DNA of 49,131 nucleotides from Mycolicibacterium palauense (lineage in GTDB: Bacteria; Actinomycetota; Actinomycetes; Mycobacteriales; Mycobacteriaceae). How positions within the stretch are numbered: position 1 is the first letter of the stretch; each line of letters starts with the position of its first letter. Location: contig NZ_NVQF01000040.1 of NCBI RefSeq assembly GCF_002592005.1, positions 1-49,131 on the forward strand. Reading direction: 5' to 3'. The notes under the pieces were generated by a model, which worked only from the letters and a program-made list of their open reading frames with translations, was not told where the DNA came from and did no database searches. Below are positions 1 to 7,910 of this stretch, one piece after another. The translations under genes were made by a program, and so were the position numbers.

Positions 1-237
1 CCAGCGCAGATGCCGTTCGGCCACCGACTGCCAAGCACCGAACTGCTCGGGCAGATCACGCCACGGAGATCCGGTGCGATAACGCCAGATAATGCCTTCC
101 AACGTGCGCCGATGATCATTCCAGGGACGACCGCGCCGCCGCCCCGAGGGCATCAACGGCTCGATCAACGACCACAAATCATCAGAAATCACATCAGCCC
201 GGATCACCTGAACAGCATCAAGCACAACACCATTCAC
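1..237 (-). CDS. IS5 family transposase, N-terminal part (partial)
   Basis: The minus-strand reading frame gives a typical IS5/IS427 N-terminal DUF4096 domain: LWSLIEPLMP, GRRRGRPWNDHR, then EGIIWRYRTGSPWRDLPEQF and WQSVAERHLRW, running off the left edge. This domain precedes the DDE catalytic domain, which is not in the window, so activity cannot be judged. The start is uncertain. GTG at 237 and GTG at 207 are both in frame, and the frame stays open further upstream beyond the probable IS end. Family assignment is confident from the GSPWRDLP motif; start and full length are not. Confidence 0.75.
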   Translation of the reverse strand, partial: MNGVVLDAVQVIRADVISDDLWSLIEPLMPSGRRRGRPWNDHRRTLEGIIWRYRTGSPWRDLPEQFGAWQSVAERHLRW

Positions 238-254
238 ATTAAGCAGACACGCCC
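1..254 (-). mobile_element. End of an IS5-type insertion sequence, cut by the window edge
   Basis: The stretch is clearly AT-richer than everything after it and carries the N-terminal half of an IS5/DUF4096-type transposase on the minus strand. Reading the minus strand, the sequence TA is followed by GGGCGTGTCTGCTTAATG at 254 downwards. IS427-group elements commonly duplicate TA on insertion, so the terminus is placed next to the TA at 255-256. The boundary is inferred because the other end lies outside the window. The element sits directly upstream of the pyrH region. Confidence 0.6.
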
Positions 255-810
255 TAGGCGCGGCGGGGTCCGAGGGGAACTTCGAGGTCACGCGTTCGGT
301 GGTCCCGGTGAGTTCAATCGCCGCCTGGTGCAGCAGTTCGAGGAGGACTACAGACTGCGAGTGGATCGGTGCCCCTGATCTCCGCCGACCCGAGCCTGGA
401 TCACGGAAAGGCTTTTGATTCCAGTGACTTTCACACCCCCGACGACACCCACGGTCACGGACTGGACCCGAAGGGTCGGGGTGTCCCGGGGCGGGGGCAC
501 GCCGCTGCGGGCCGAACCGTCGACATCGTCGGCGGCGTGACCGTCGCGGTCAGCGCAGAGGGGAGTGGGCCCGCGCGCGCCGGCGGGCGGGGCTGACGCC
601 GCGGTGATGCGCAGACCGGGGCGCCGGTCGACGCCGTGGACCGGCGCCGGTCGTCGTCGACGGATCTCGGTGCCTGCTCATCCGAACACAACCGTCCCGT
701 GCCCGCGGATTCACCCCCGTCGACCCGGGGCGGCCCTCATGAGGCAGGATGGAGCCAGTGTCCCGGCGCACTCCGGGACGGCGTCGCCACGCGAGGAGGC
801 CGAGATTTCG
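255..810. other. Gene-poor stretch between the IS end and pyrH
   Basis: No convincing complete gene is seen over about 555 bp. On the minus strand at about 257-380 a protein-like frame (HSQSVVLLELLHQAAIEL, then TGTTERVTSKFPSDPAAP) runs into the IS in frame with the transposase. Further upstream it becomes Arg-rich and unconvincing, so it may be a gene remnant. From 430 to 810 the sequence is very GC-rich with only shadow frames. The last 25 bases hold the pyrH ribosome-binding site. Confidence 0.5.
791..797 (+). promoter_or_regulatory. Ribosome-binding site of pyrH
   Basis: GCGAGGAGG lies about 12 nt before ATG 811. It decides this start over the much longer open frame upstream, whose N-terminal part is Arg/Gly-rich and unlike UMP kinases. 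Confidence 0.6.
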
Positions 811-1557
811 ATGGGGGAGTCCAGCACCAACGGAGTCGCGTCGTCGATTCGCCCGAAGTACTCCCGGGTCCTGCTGAAGCTCGGCGGTGAAATGTTCGGC
901 GGCGGCCAGGTCGGCCTGGACCCCGACGTGGTGTCGCAGGTCGCGCGCCAGATCGCCGAGGTGGTCCGCAGCGGCGTGCAGGTCGCGGTGGTCATCGGCG
1001 GCGGCAACTTCTTCCGCGGCGCCCAACTGCAGCAGCGTGGGCTCGAACGTACCCGCTCGGACTACATGGGCATGCTCGGTACCGTGATGAACAGCCTTGC
1101 CCTGCAGGATTTCCTGGAGAAAGAGGGCATCCAGACCCGGGTGCAGACCGCGATCACCATGGGGCAGGTGGCCGAGCCGTACATCCCGCTGCGGGCCCGC
1201 CGGCACCTCGAGAAGGGGCGCGTGGTGATCTTCGGGGCCGGAATGGGGCTGCCCTACTTCTCCACCGACACCACGGCCGCGCAGCGCGCCCTGGAGATCG
1301 GCGCCGAGGTGGTTCTGATGGCCAAGGCGGTCGACGGCGTGTTCACCGACGATCCGCGGGAGAACCCCGAGGCCGAGCTGCTCACCTCGATCACCCACCG
1401 CGAGGTCATCGACCGGGGTCTGCGAGTGGCCGACGCCACAGCGTTTAGCCTGTGCATGGACAATGGCATGCCGATTCTGGTGTTCAACCTGCTCACCGAC
1501 GGCAATATCGCCCGTGCCGTCGCAGGTGAGAAGATCGGGACACTGGTCGCCGGCTGA
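811..1557 (+). CDS. pyrH: UMP kinase
   Basis: Phosphorylates UMP to UDP with ATP in pyrimidine nucleotide synthesis; a cytosolic hexamer of the amino-acid-kinase fold. The 248-residue product has the family hallmarks [14 protein letters not shown] at the N-terminus, [44 protein letters not shown], and [18 protein letters not shown] near the end. ATG 811 has a good Shine-Dalgarno sequence and gives the normal length. It is followed after 41 bp by frr, the usual pyrH-frr order in actinobacteria, and is probably co-transcribed with frr and cdsA. Confidence 0.97.
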   Translation: MGESSTNGVASSIRPKYSRVLLKLGGEMFGGGQVGLDPDVVSQVARQIAEVVRSGVQVAVVIGGGNFFRGAQLQQRGLERTRSDYMGMLGTVMNSLALQDFLEKEGIQTRVQTAITMGQVAEPYIPLRARRHLEKGRVVIFGAGMGLPYFSTDTTAAQRALEIGAEVVLMAKAVDGVFTDDPRENPEAELLTSITHREVIDRGLRVADATAFSLCMDNGMPILVFNLLTDGNIARAVAGEKIGTLVAG

Positions 1558-1598
1558 CGGTGCCGGTAGGGCGAGTAGGAGCGACGGGAGATGACACC

Positions 1599-2156
1599 GT
1601 GATCGACGAGGCTCTCTTCGATGCCGAGGAGAAAATGGAAAAGGCCGTGTCGGTGGCCCGCGACGACCTGTCGTCTATCCGCACCGGTCGGGCGAACCCG
1701 GGGATGTTCTCGCGGATCAACATCGACTACTACGGGTCGATGACACCCATCACGCAGCTGTCGAGCATCAACGTGCCGGAGGCGCGTCTGGTGGTCATCA
1801 AGCCCTACGAGGCCGGTCAGCTGCGCAATATCGAGGATGCGATCCGCAACTCCGACCTGGGCCTGAACCCGACGAACGACGGCACCATCATCCGCGTGGC
1901 CATTCCCCAGCTCACCGAGGAACGGCGCCGCGAGCTGGTCAAGCAGGCCAAGGCCAAGGGTGAGGACGCCAAGGTCTCGGTGCGCAACATCCGCCGCAAG
2001 GCGATGGAGGAGCTCACCCGGATCAAGAAGGACGGCGAGGCGGGCGAGGACGAGGTCTCGCGGGCCGAGAAGGATCTCGACAAGAGCACCCATCAGTACG
2101 TCCATCAGATCGACGAGCTGGTCAAGCACAAGGAAGGCGAGTTGCTGGAGGTCTAG
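1599..2156 (+). CDS. frr: Ribosome recycling factor
   Basis: Splits the post-termination ribosome together with EF-G so that subunits can be reused. The 185-residue product starts [17 protein letters not shown] and carries the RRF core motifs [25 protein letters not shown] and [21 protein letters not shown], ending in [13 protein letters not shown] 1599 is chosen because it gives exactly the family length. The frame is open to 1560, but those 13 extra codons are not typical of RRF. It lies between pyrH and cdsA, as in M. tuberculosis. Confidence 0.97.
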   Translation: MIDEALFDAEEKMEKAVSVARDDLSSIRTGRANPGMFSRINIDYYGSMTPITQLSSINVPEARLVVIKPYEAGQLRNIEDAIRNSDLGLNPTNDGTIIRVAIPQLTEERRRELVKQAKAKGEDAKVSVRNIRRKAMEELTRIKKDGEAGEDEVSRAEKDLDKSTHQYVHQIDELVKHKEGELLEV

Positions 2157-2179
2157 ACGACCCACAGCACAGTCAACCC

Positions 2180-3070
2180 GTGGCAGAGACCGAGACCGGC
2201 ACATCGGACGGAGTGGACGACACAGCGTCCGGGACGGGTCCCGCGCCGAAGAAATCGCGGGCCGGCCGCAATCTGCCCGCCGCGATCGCGGTCGGCGTGG
2301 TGCTCGGTGCCGGGCTCATCGTCACCCTGCTGTTCGCTCCCCACGTGTGGGTCGGCATCGTCGCCGTGGCGATCGCGATCGCCACCCACGAGGTGGTCCG
2401 CCGGCTGCGTGACGGCGGCTACGCCATCCCGTTGGTTCCACTGCTCCTCGGTGGCCAGGCCATGATCTGGCTGACCTGGCCGTTCGGCGCGACGGGAGCG
2501 CTGGGCGGGTTCGGCGGCACGGTGCTGGTGTGCTTCATCTGGCGGTTGCTGGGCCAGGGGTTGCGCAGCACCCCGCAGAACTACCTGCGCGACGTGTCGG
2601 TGACGGTGTTTCTGGCGGCCTGGGTCCCGCTCTTCGGGGCCTTCGGCGTCCTGCTGATCTACCCCGACGACGGCTGGGCGCGGGTGTTCTGCATGTTGCT
2701 GGCCGTGGTGTTCTCCGACATCGGCGGCTACACCGCCGGCGTGCTGTTCGGCAAGCACACCATGGTCCCGGCGATCAGTCCCAAGAAGTCGTGGGAGGGC
2801 TTCGCGGGATCATTGGTGTGCGGTACCGCCGCCGCGGTGCTGTCGGTGACGTTCCTGCTGGAGAAGCCCGCCTGGGTGGGCGTGCCCCTCGGACTGATGC
2901 TGGTGCTCACCGCCACGATGGGCGACCTGGTCGAGTCGCAGGTCAAACGCGACCTGGGCATCAAGGACATGGGCACGCTGCTACCCGGGCACGGCGGCAT
3001 CATGGACCGCATCGACTCCATCCTGCCGTCGGCGGCCGCGACCTGGATCGTGCTGTCGCTGCTGGCCTGA
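2180..3070 (+). CDS. cdsA: Phosphatidate cytidylyltransferase (CDP-diacylglycerol synthase)
   Basis: Converts phosphatidic acid and CTP to CDP-diacylglycerol, the precursor of phosphatidylinositol, cardiolipin and PE in the membrane. The 296-residue protein has a hydrophilic N-terminus of about 35 residues, then several membrane segments. The C-terminal CdsA signature is clear: SQVKRDLGIKDMGTLLPGHG followed by GIMDRIDSI. GTG 2180 lies 23 bp after frr. Its last 90 bp are overlapped on the opposite strand by the end of the EamA gene. Confidence 0.95.
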   Translation: MAETETGTSDGVDDTASGTGPAPKKSRAGRNLPAAIAVGVVLGAGLIVTLLFAPHVWVGIVAVAIAIATHEVVRRLRDGGYAIPLVPLLLGGQAMIWLTWPFGATGALGGFGGTVLVCFIWRLLGQGLRSTPQNYLRDVSVTVFLAAWVPLFGAFGVLLIYPDDGWARVFCMLLAVVFSDIGGYTAGVLFGKHTMVPAISPKKSWEGFAGSLVCGTAAAVLSVTFLLEKPAWVGVPLGLMLVLTATMGDLVESQVKRDLGIKDMGTLLPGHGGIMDRIDSILPSAAATWIVLSLLA

Positions 3071-3913
3071 GTCGCGCGCGTTGAGCCAGCACGCGGCCGC
3101 GCCCAGCAGCAGCCCGATCCCGACGCCGGCGTCCACCCGCTGGCCCAGCATCACCCACGACAGCGCACCCGCCACCGCCGGGATCACGCAGAAGAGCATC
3201 GACACCGCCGCGGCCCCGTGCACGTTGATGGCGCGCACGTACAGCGACACCGCCAGGGTCGCGTTGAGCAGCACCACGGCGGCGATCGCGACCGCCGCGT
3301 GGGCCCCGTTGTGGATCTCGAAGGGCATCGCCGCGGCGAGCGCGGTCGCCGGCACGAGCGCCACCGCATTCTGCACGGCGCTTGCGGCGCGGAAGTCGAC
3401 CCCGGCGCAGAACCGCTGCTGGTAGACCCCGCCCGCGGCCAGCCCGAGCAGCGCCGCCAGCAGCAGCGCCAGCACCGGGTCCACCCCGTGTTCGGCCGCC
3501 AGGCGGCTGGCGCACGCCGCTGCCACCGCCGAGACGCCCAGGGCCAGCGCCACGAGCCTGCGCAGGCCGAGCCGCTCCCGGAGGAAGACCGCACCCACCA
3601 GGGCGGTGGCCACCGGGTTCATCGCGATCACGACGGCGCACAGCACCGCCGGTGCGCCACGCTGGATGGCCAGATACAGAAAGCAGAACTGGACGGCCTG
3701 CATCAACAGGCCGGTGACGGCCACGTGGCCGAGTTGGCGGCCGCGCGGCCACGGCGCGCCGGCCAGCCGGGTCCAGACGCCGAGAACGGCTGCGGCCAGG
3801 CTGAACCGAAACACCAGTACGGCCATGGGGGAGATCGCCGCGACGGCGGCGGCGCCGACCGGGTACCCCAGGGCATAGAAGAACGTCACCGCCGATGCGG
3901 TCTGTGCGGTCAT
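2981..3913 (-). CDS. EamA/DMT family transporter
   Basis: A drug/metabolite-transporter superfamily permease of about 310 residues with some ten hydrophobic segments in two EamA repeats. The first starts near YALGYPVGAAAVAAISPMAV, the second near AALLGLAAGGVYQQRF. Substrate unknown; many relatives export amino acids or drugs. ATG 3913 (MTAQTASAVTF) is chosen because the first helix follows at once; ATG 3928 is an in-frame alternative. The tail is odd: the frame runs 90 bp into cdsA antisense and gives an Arg/Gln-rich C-terminus. It is divergent from a LysR gene that may regulate it. Neither gene is at this place in M. tuberculosis, so the pair looks inserted. Confidence 0.85.
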   Translation of the reverse strand: MTAQTASAVTFFYALGYPVGAAAVAAISPMAVLVFRFSLAAAVLGVWTRLAGAPWPRGRQLGHVAVTGLLMQAVQFCFLYLAIQRGAPAVLCAVVIAMNPVATALVGAVFLRERLGLRRLVALALGVSAVAAACASRLAAEHGVDPVLALLLAALLGLAAGGVYQQRFCAGVDFRAASAVQNAVALVPATALAAAMPFEIHNGAHAAVAIAAVVLLNATLAVSLYVRAINVHGAAAVSMLFCVIPAVAGALSWVMLGQRVDAGVGIGLLLGAAACWLNARDSGQQRQHDPGRGRRRQDGVDAVHDAAVPG

Positions 3914-3991
3914 GCGGGGCCGATGCATGGGCTCATCGTGGCGACCACAGCGGCGCCCGGTCCAACGAATATTCTCGATCACTATTGATTA

Positions 3992-4011
3992 TGATTCGTG
4001 ATCACTCATCA
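3992..4011. promoter_or_regulatory. Palindromic operator between the EamA and LysR genes
   Basis: TGAT-TC-GTGATCAC-TC-ATCA is a 20-bp inverted repeat whose only breaks are the two TC pairs. It fits a LysR-type site between divergent genes. It overlaps a -10-like TATGAT at 3990-3995 reading towards the LysR gene, so autorepression is plausible. Function is inferred from position and symmetry. Confidence 0.55.
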
Positions 4012-4074
4012 CGCATTCGGTCGCCCCTGTCGGCGAGATTGATCGGATTTCCTGATCGGAGTACCTTGTGCGTC

Positions 4075-4947
4075 GTGAGTCAGGTCCTCGATATCGCACC
4101 GCTGCGCAGCGTGGTGGCCGTCGCCGACTGTGGCGGGTTTCACCGTGCCGCCGCGGTGCTGCACCTGACCCAGTCGGCGGTCAGCCAGCATGTCCGCCGC
4201 GTCGAGACCGTGGTCGGCGCGCCCATCATGGAGCGGGCCGGCCGCGGAATGGTGTTCACCGAGCTCGGTCACCGGCTCGTCGTCCACGCCCGCCGGATCC
4301 TGGCCGTCCATGACTCGGCACTGGCCGAACTGGGGGCAGTCGAAGACAAGGTGCTGCTGATCGGAGCGACCGAGCACGGCGCCGACGTGATGTTGCCGGG
4401 GCTGACCGAGGCGCTGGGACAACGGTTGCCGCAGTGGCGGATCCGCTTCCGCCTGGACCGCAATGTCGCGCTGGCCGATGCCATCGAGCACGGCGCCGTC
4501 GACGTGGCGGTGCTGCTGGACGGTGCGGGCTGGGACCGTTCGAACGCATCGGGAATGGTGGCGCTGAAGTGGATTTCGGCGCGAAACTTCGTCGTACCGG
4601 AGCAGCGCCCGCTGCCGGTGGTGATCTACTCCGAGCCCTGCACCCTGCGGGAACCCACCTTCGCCGCGCTGGAGGGCATCGGTGTGCCCTACGAGATCGC
4701 CGCCGAGTGTTCCGACCTGTCCGGACTGGTCTCGGCGGTGCGGTCGGGGTTGGGGGTGGCACTGCTGCCGATGATCGGCCGGCTTCCCGACGGGTTGTGC
4801 GTTGCCGAGGGTCTGCCCGCCGCCAACCGTGCATCGGTGTTCGTGCGCGGCCGTCCCGGGGCGGACCGGGACCTGCTGGACACCGTCGACGCAGCCGTGC
4901 ACGACGTGCTGCGCAGCGAGGAGCTGAGCGAGAGGGCGTCGGCATGA
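4075..4947 (+). CDS. LysR family transcriptional regulator
   Basis: The N-terminal winged helix-turn-helix is clear: [20 protein letters not shown], then [16 protein letters not shown] periplasmic-binding-protein-like effector domain follows from about residue 85 ([22 protein letters not shown]). Length about 290 residues from GTG 4075. TTG 4066 has a better-spaced GGAG and is an alternative, and the frame is open further up through the intergenic palindrome. The gene diverges from the EamA transporter, so it probably controls that gene and itself. Its stop overlaps the rlmN start (ATGA), which ties rlmN translation to an apparently acquired regulator gene. Confidence 0.88.
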   Translation: MSQVLDIAPLRSVVAVADCGGFHRAAAVLHLTQSAVSQHVRRVETVVGAPIMERAGRGMVFTELGHRLVVHARRILAVHDSALAELGAVEDKVLLIGATEHGADVMLPGLTEALGQRLPQWRIRFRLDRNVALADAIEHGAVDVAVLLDGAGWDRSNASGMVALKWISARNFVVPEQRPLPVVIYSEPCTLREPTFAALEGIGVPYEIAAECSDLSGLVSAVRSGLGVALLPMIGRLPDGLCVAEGLPAANRASVFVRGRPGADRDLLDTVDAAVHDVLRSEELSERASA

Positions 4948-6056
4948 CGGGCGGCAAGCCGCAACTGGTCTTCGAGGCGCCGCGGCGCGGCCTGCCGGCA
5001 CGCCACCTGGCCGACCTCGACGCGGCGGGCCGTGCCGCCGCGGTGGCGGAACTGGGGCTTCCGTCGTTTCGCGCCAAGCAACTGGCCCAGCAATACTACG
5101 GCCGGCTGGTCGCCGATCCCGAGCAGATGACCGATCTGCCTGCCGCTCTGCGGCCCCAGGTGGCCGCGGCGCTTTTTCCGCCTCTGCTGACCGCGGCCCG
5201 TCAGATCGAGTGTGACGCCGGGGAGACCCGCAAGACGCTGTGGCGCGCGCACGACGCGGCCACGTTCGAGTCGGTGCTGATGCGCTACCCGGACCGCAAC
5301 ACGGTCTGCATCTCCTCGCAGGCGGGGTGCGGAATGGCCTGTCCCTTCTGTGCAACCGGCCAGGGCGGCCTGACCCGCAACCTGTCGACCGCCGAGATCG
5401 TCGAGCAGGTCCGTGCGGCGGCGGCCACCATGCGCGACGAGTTCGCCGGCGGCCGGCTCTCCAACGTGGTGTTCATGGGGATGGGTGAGCCGTTGGCCAA
5501 CTACGGGCGCGTGGTCGCCGCGGTGCGCCGGATCACCGAGGCGCCGCCGGACGGCTTCGGCATCTCGGCGCGTTCGGTGACGGTGTCGACGGTGGGTTTG
5601 GCGCCGGCGATCCGCCGGCTCGCCGACGAGCGGCTCGGGGTGACGCTGGCGCTGTCGCTGCATGCCCCCGACGACGAGCTGCGCGACACGCTGGTACCGG
5701 TGAACAACCGGTGGGCGATCTCGGAGACGCTGGACGCCGCGCGCTACTACGCGGACGTCACCGGCCGACGGGTCTCGGTGGAATACGCGCTGATCCGTGA
5801 CGTCAACGATCAGCCGTGGCGGGCCGATCTCCTGGGGAAGCGGCTGCACGGCGCATTCGGCCCGCTGGTGCATGTCAACCTGATACCGCTGAACCCGACG
5901 CCGGGCAGCGAGTGGGACGCCAGTCCCAAAGCGGTGGAGCGGGAGTTCGTCCGTCGCGTGCGAGCCAGGGGAGTGTCGTGCACGGTGCGCGACACCCGTG
6001 GCCGCGAGATCGCGGCGGCGTGCGGACAGCTGGCCGCCGACGGAGGAGGCGGGTAG
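4944..6056 (+). CDS. rlmN: Dual-specificity 23S rRNA/tRNA A2503/A37 methyltransferase
   Basis: Radical-SAM enzyme that puts a methyl group on C2 of A2503 of 23S rRNA and A37 of some tRNAs. The 370-residue product has the 4Fe-4S motif C129-X3-C133-X2-C136 ([13 protein letters not shown]), the [13 protein letters not shown] and [18 protein letters not shown] blocks, and a C-terminal cysteine in REIAAACGQ at the place of the methyl-carrying Cys. ATG 4944 overlaps the stop of the LysR gene. The last 12 codons form the first unit of a 64-65 bp tandem repeat that continues past the stop codon. Confidence 0.95.
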   Translation: MTGGKPQLVFEAPRRGLPARHLADLDAAGRAAAVAELGLPSFRAKQLAQQYYGRLVADPEQMTDLPAALRPQVAAALFPPLLTAARQIECDAGETRKTLWRAHDAATFESVLMRYPDRNTVCISSQAGCGMACPFCATGQGGLTRNLSTAEIVEQVRAAAATMRDEFAGGRLSNVVFMGMGEPLANYGRVVAAVRRITEAPPDGFGISARSVTVSTVGLAPAIRRLADERLGVTLALSLHAPDDELRDTLVPVNNRWAISETLDAARYYADVTGRRVSVEYALIRDVNDQPWRADLLGKRLHGAFGPLVHVNLIPLNPTPGSEWDASPKAVEREFVRRVRARGVSCTVRDTRGREIAAACGQLAADGGGG

Positions 6057-6194
6057 CTGGAGCGCGGGTCGTTGAGGGGATGCGTGCGGACAGCTGGCCG
6101 CCGACTACAGGAGGCGGGTAGCTGGAGCGCGGGTCGTTGGAGGGGTGCGTGCGGACAGCTGGCCGCCGACTTCAGGAGGCGGGTAGCCGGAGCT
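6021..6194. repeat. Tandem repeat (VNTR), 64-65 bp unit, about 2.7 copies
   Basis: Units start at 6021, 6085 and 6150, each with TGCGGACAGCTGGCCGCCGA. They continue with GGAGGCGGGTAGCTGGAGC and GCGGGTCGTTG in the two full copies; the third stops at about 6194. Copies differ at few positions. Unit 1 includes the last rlmN codons and its TAG, so copy number changes would leave RlmN intact. The array ends within the stop codon of the convergent DUF2631 gene. It resembles mycobacterial MIRU/VNTR loci. Confidence 0.9.
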
Positions 6195-6447
6195 AGCGGA
6201 TCCAGCCGCGGCGGCGGCCCCACCAGTCGCGGATGAGGATGAACGCGGCCAGCGCGGCGAAGCAGAGCAGGAAGATGTCCTCGACCTTGCCGACGTGGTT
6301 GCCGTGCATCAGCAGCAGCAGGAACCCGATGATGACCAGCCCGGTGATATGCCAGGTCCGGTAGTTGATCTTGCTCCAGCCCCATTTGGCCGAGGGAACG
6401 TCGGCGGTATCGACGTCGGTGTTGCGCTCCACCTCGGTGCTGACCAC
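6193..6447 (-). CDS. DUF2631 family small membrane protein
   Basis: An 84-residue protein with a hydrophilic start (STEVERNTDVDTADVPSAKW), two membrane segments (ITGLVIIGFLLLLM and IFLLCFAALAAFILI) and a basic end, DWWGRRRGWIR. This is the pattern of the mycobacterial DUF2631 proteins such as Rv2876, found in the same neighbourhood. Function unknown. GTG 6447 has a strong GAGGAG upstream. The stop lies at the edge of the rlmN tandem repeat, so the two convergent genes are separated only by that repeat. Confidence 0.85.
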   Translation of the reverse strand: MVSTEVERNTDVDTADVPSAKWGWSKINYRTWHITGLVIIGFLLLLMHGNHVGKVEDIFLLCFAALAAFILIRDWWGRRRGWIR

Positions 6448-6510
6448 GGCAACTCCTCACGATCGGACTGACGAATACCGAACATTTTGGCACACCGCCA
6501 CGGGCGCAGC

Positions 6511-7833
6511 TCAGCTGATCCGGCCGTAGCGCCGCAACGCCTCGGTGCGTTCGACGCGGTGGTCGACCATCGGGTCGGGATAGTCGGCCGTTCCCAGTTC
6601 GGGGATCCAGCGCCGGACGTAGGCCCCGTCGGGATCGAACTTGCCGGCCTGGGCGTCCGGGTTGAACACCCGGAAGTAGGGCGCGGCATCGGTGCCGCAG
6701 CCGGCCGCCCACTGCCAGCCGTGCTGGTTGCTGGCCATGTCGCCGTCGACGAGCTGGTCCAGGAACCAGCGGGCGCCCCACTGCCACGGCAGGTGCAGAT
6801 CCTTGACCAGGAACGAGGCGGCGATCATCCGTACCCGGTTGTGCATGAAGCCGGTCGCGCGCAGCTGCCGCATCCCGGCGTCGACGATGGGGAATCCGGT
6901 CCGGCCGTCCTTCCAGGCCGCGTAGGACTGCTCGGCGGCCGCGCCGTCGTCGACCTCGATCGCGTCGAAGTCGGTGTTGAAGTTGCACCACGCGCTGCGC
7001 GGCCACTGTGCCAGCACGGCGGCATAGAAGTCCCGGAAGGCCAATTCACGCAGGTAGGCGTGCCGCCCGGGGGAGTCGCCGGTCAGGTCGACGGCCATGG
7101 TGCGGGGGTGGATGTTGCCGAAGTGCAGATAGGCCGACATGCGACTGGTCCCGTCGATGTCGGGGCGGTCGCGATCCTCGGCGTAGCGCTGCAGCCCGTT
7201 CTCGACGAATGCCCGCCAGCGCCGGCGGGCCGCCCGCTCACCGGCGGGCAGTTCCAGCTGCGTTCCCGGGTCGGGGATGTGGTGGTTGGTGCCCAGCCCC
7301 CGGCGCGGTGCGGCGTCGCCCGGGTCGATCCAGCGGACGCGGCCGGCGCCGGTGCGCGCGGGCGCCCGCCAGCCGTGCTCGAGCCAACGCCGGTAGTAGG
7401 GGGTGAAGACCTTGTACGGCTCGCCGTCGTCCTTGGTGACCCGGCCGGGCGACACCAGGTACGGCGACCCGGACTCCTCCAGCGTGATGTCGCCCAGCGC
7501 CTCGCGGACCGCGTCGTCGCGGCGCCGGCCGAAGGGGGTGAAGTCTGCCGTGACGTGCACCGAGGTGGCGCCGACGGCCCTGGCCACCGCGGGAATGCGG
7601 GCTTCGGGCCGGCCGTGGGCGACCAGCAACCGTCCGTCGAGCGCGGAGTGAAGCTCCCGCAGGGAGTCATAGAGGAACTGCAGCCGTCGGGCGCCGGAGC
7701 GGGCCTTGAGCCGGGGGTCGAGGACGTAGCAGGCCAGAACCTCGGCGTCGTCGGCGGCGGCGTCGAGCAGCGCGGGCAGATCGGCCAGCCGCAGGTCGCG
7801 ACGGAACCACAACACGCGACGGGCGGTCGTCAT
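6511..7833 (-). CDS. phr: Deoxyribodipyrimidine photolyase
   Basis: Uses FADH- and light to split cyclobutane pyrimidine dimers in DNA. The 440-residue product shows the N-terminal antenna domain (VLWFRRDLRLADLPALLDAA, EVLACYVLDPRL, HVTADFTPFGRRRDDAV). The FAD domain follows with SAYLHFGNIHPR, WKDGRTGFPIVDAGMRQL, ATGFMHNRVRMI and DGDMASNQHGWQWAAG, the class I photolyase signature. ATG 7833 begins directly before the antenna domain; the longer frame upstream is not family-like. It is divergent from the APC permease. I do not recall a photolyase at this place in M. tuberculosis. Confidence 0.93.
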   Translation of the reverse strand: MTTARRVLWFRRDLRLADLPALLDAAADDAEVLACYVLDPRLKARSGARRLQFLYDSLRELHSALDGRLLVAHGRPEARIPAVARAVGATSVHVTADFTPFGRRRDDAVREALGDITLEESGSPYLVSPGRVTKDDGEPYKVFTPYYRRWLEHGWRAPARTGAGRVRWIDPGDAAPRRGLGTNHHIPDPGTQLELPAGERAARRRWRAFVENGLQRYAEDRDRPDIDGTSRMSAYLHFGNIHPRTMAVDLTGDSPGRHAYLRELAFRDFYAAVLAQWPRSAWCNFNTDFDAIEVDDGAAAEQSYAAWKDGRTGFPIVDAGMRQLRATGFMHNRVRMIAASFLVKDLHLPWQWGARWFLDQLVDGDMASNQHGWQWAAGCGTDAAPYFRVFNPDAQAGKFDPDGAYVRRWIPELGTADYPDPMVDHRVERTEALRRYGRIS

Positions 7834-7896
7834 GGCAGACAGACTGCCCGTTGGCGACCCGGCGGAAACGGGAGCGCGGGGCCGGGCCGGGCACCG

Positions 7897-7902
7897 TAGG
7901 TT
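7897..7902 (+). promoter_or_regulatory. Probable -10 box of the APC permease gene
   Basis: TAGGTT (TANNNT type) lies 8 nt before ATG 7911 with no ribosome-binding site between. This is the spacing expected for a leaderless mRNA and supports that start over upstream in-frame codons. Confidence 0.4.
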
Positions 7903-7910
7903 GTCAGGCG

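Noticed and set aside
10..378. Plus-strand frame of 122 codons opposite the transposase
   Set aside because: It is antisense to a clear IS5 transposase domain and has no recognisable family pattern.
565..810. N-terminal extension of pyrH
   Set aside because: The extra 82 residues are Arg/Pro-rich and unlike UMP kinases, and ATG 811 has a good ribosome-binding site.
455..1398. Long minus-strand frames over pyrH
   Set aside because: High-GC shadow frames: rich in His, Arg and Gly and antisense to a conserved gene.
3218..3988. Plus-strand frame opposite the EamA transporter
   Set aside because: It is His/Arg/Gln-rich shadow sequence; the minus strand encodes a clear membrane protein.
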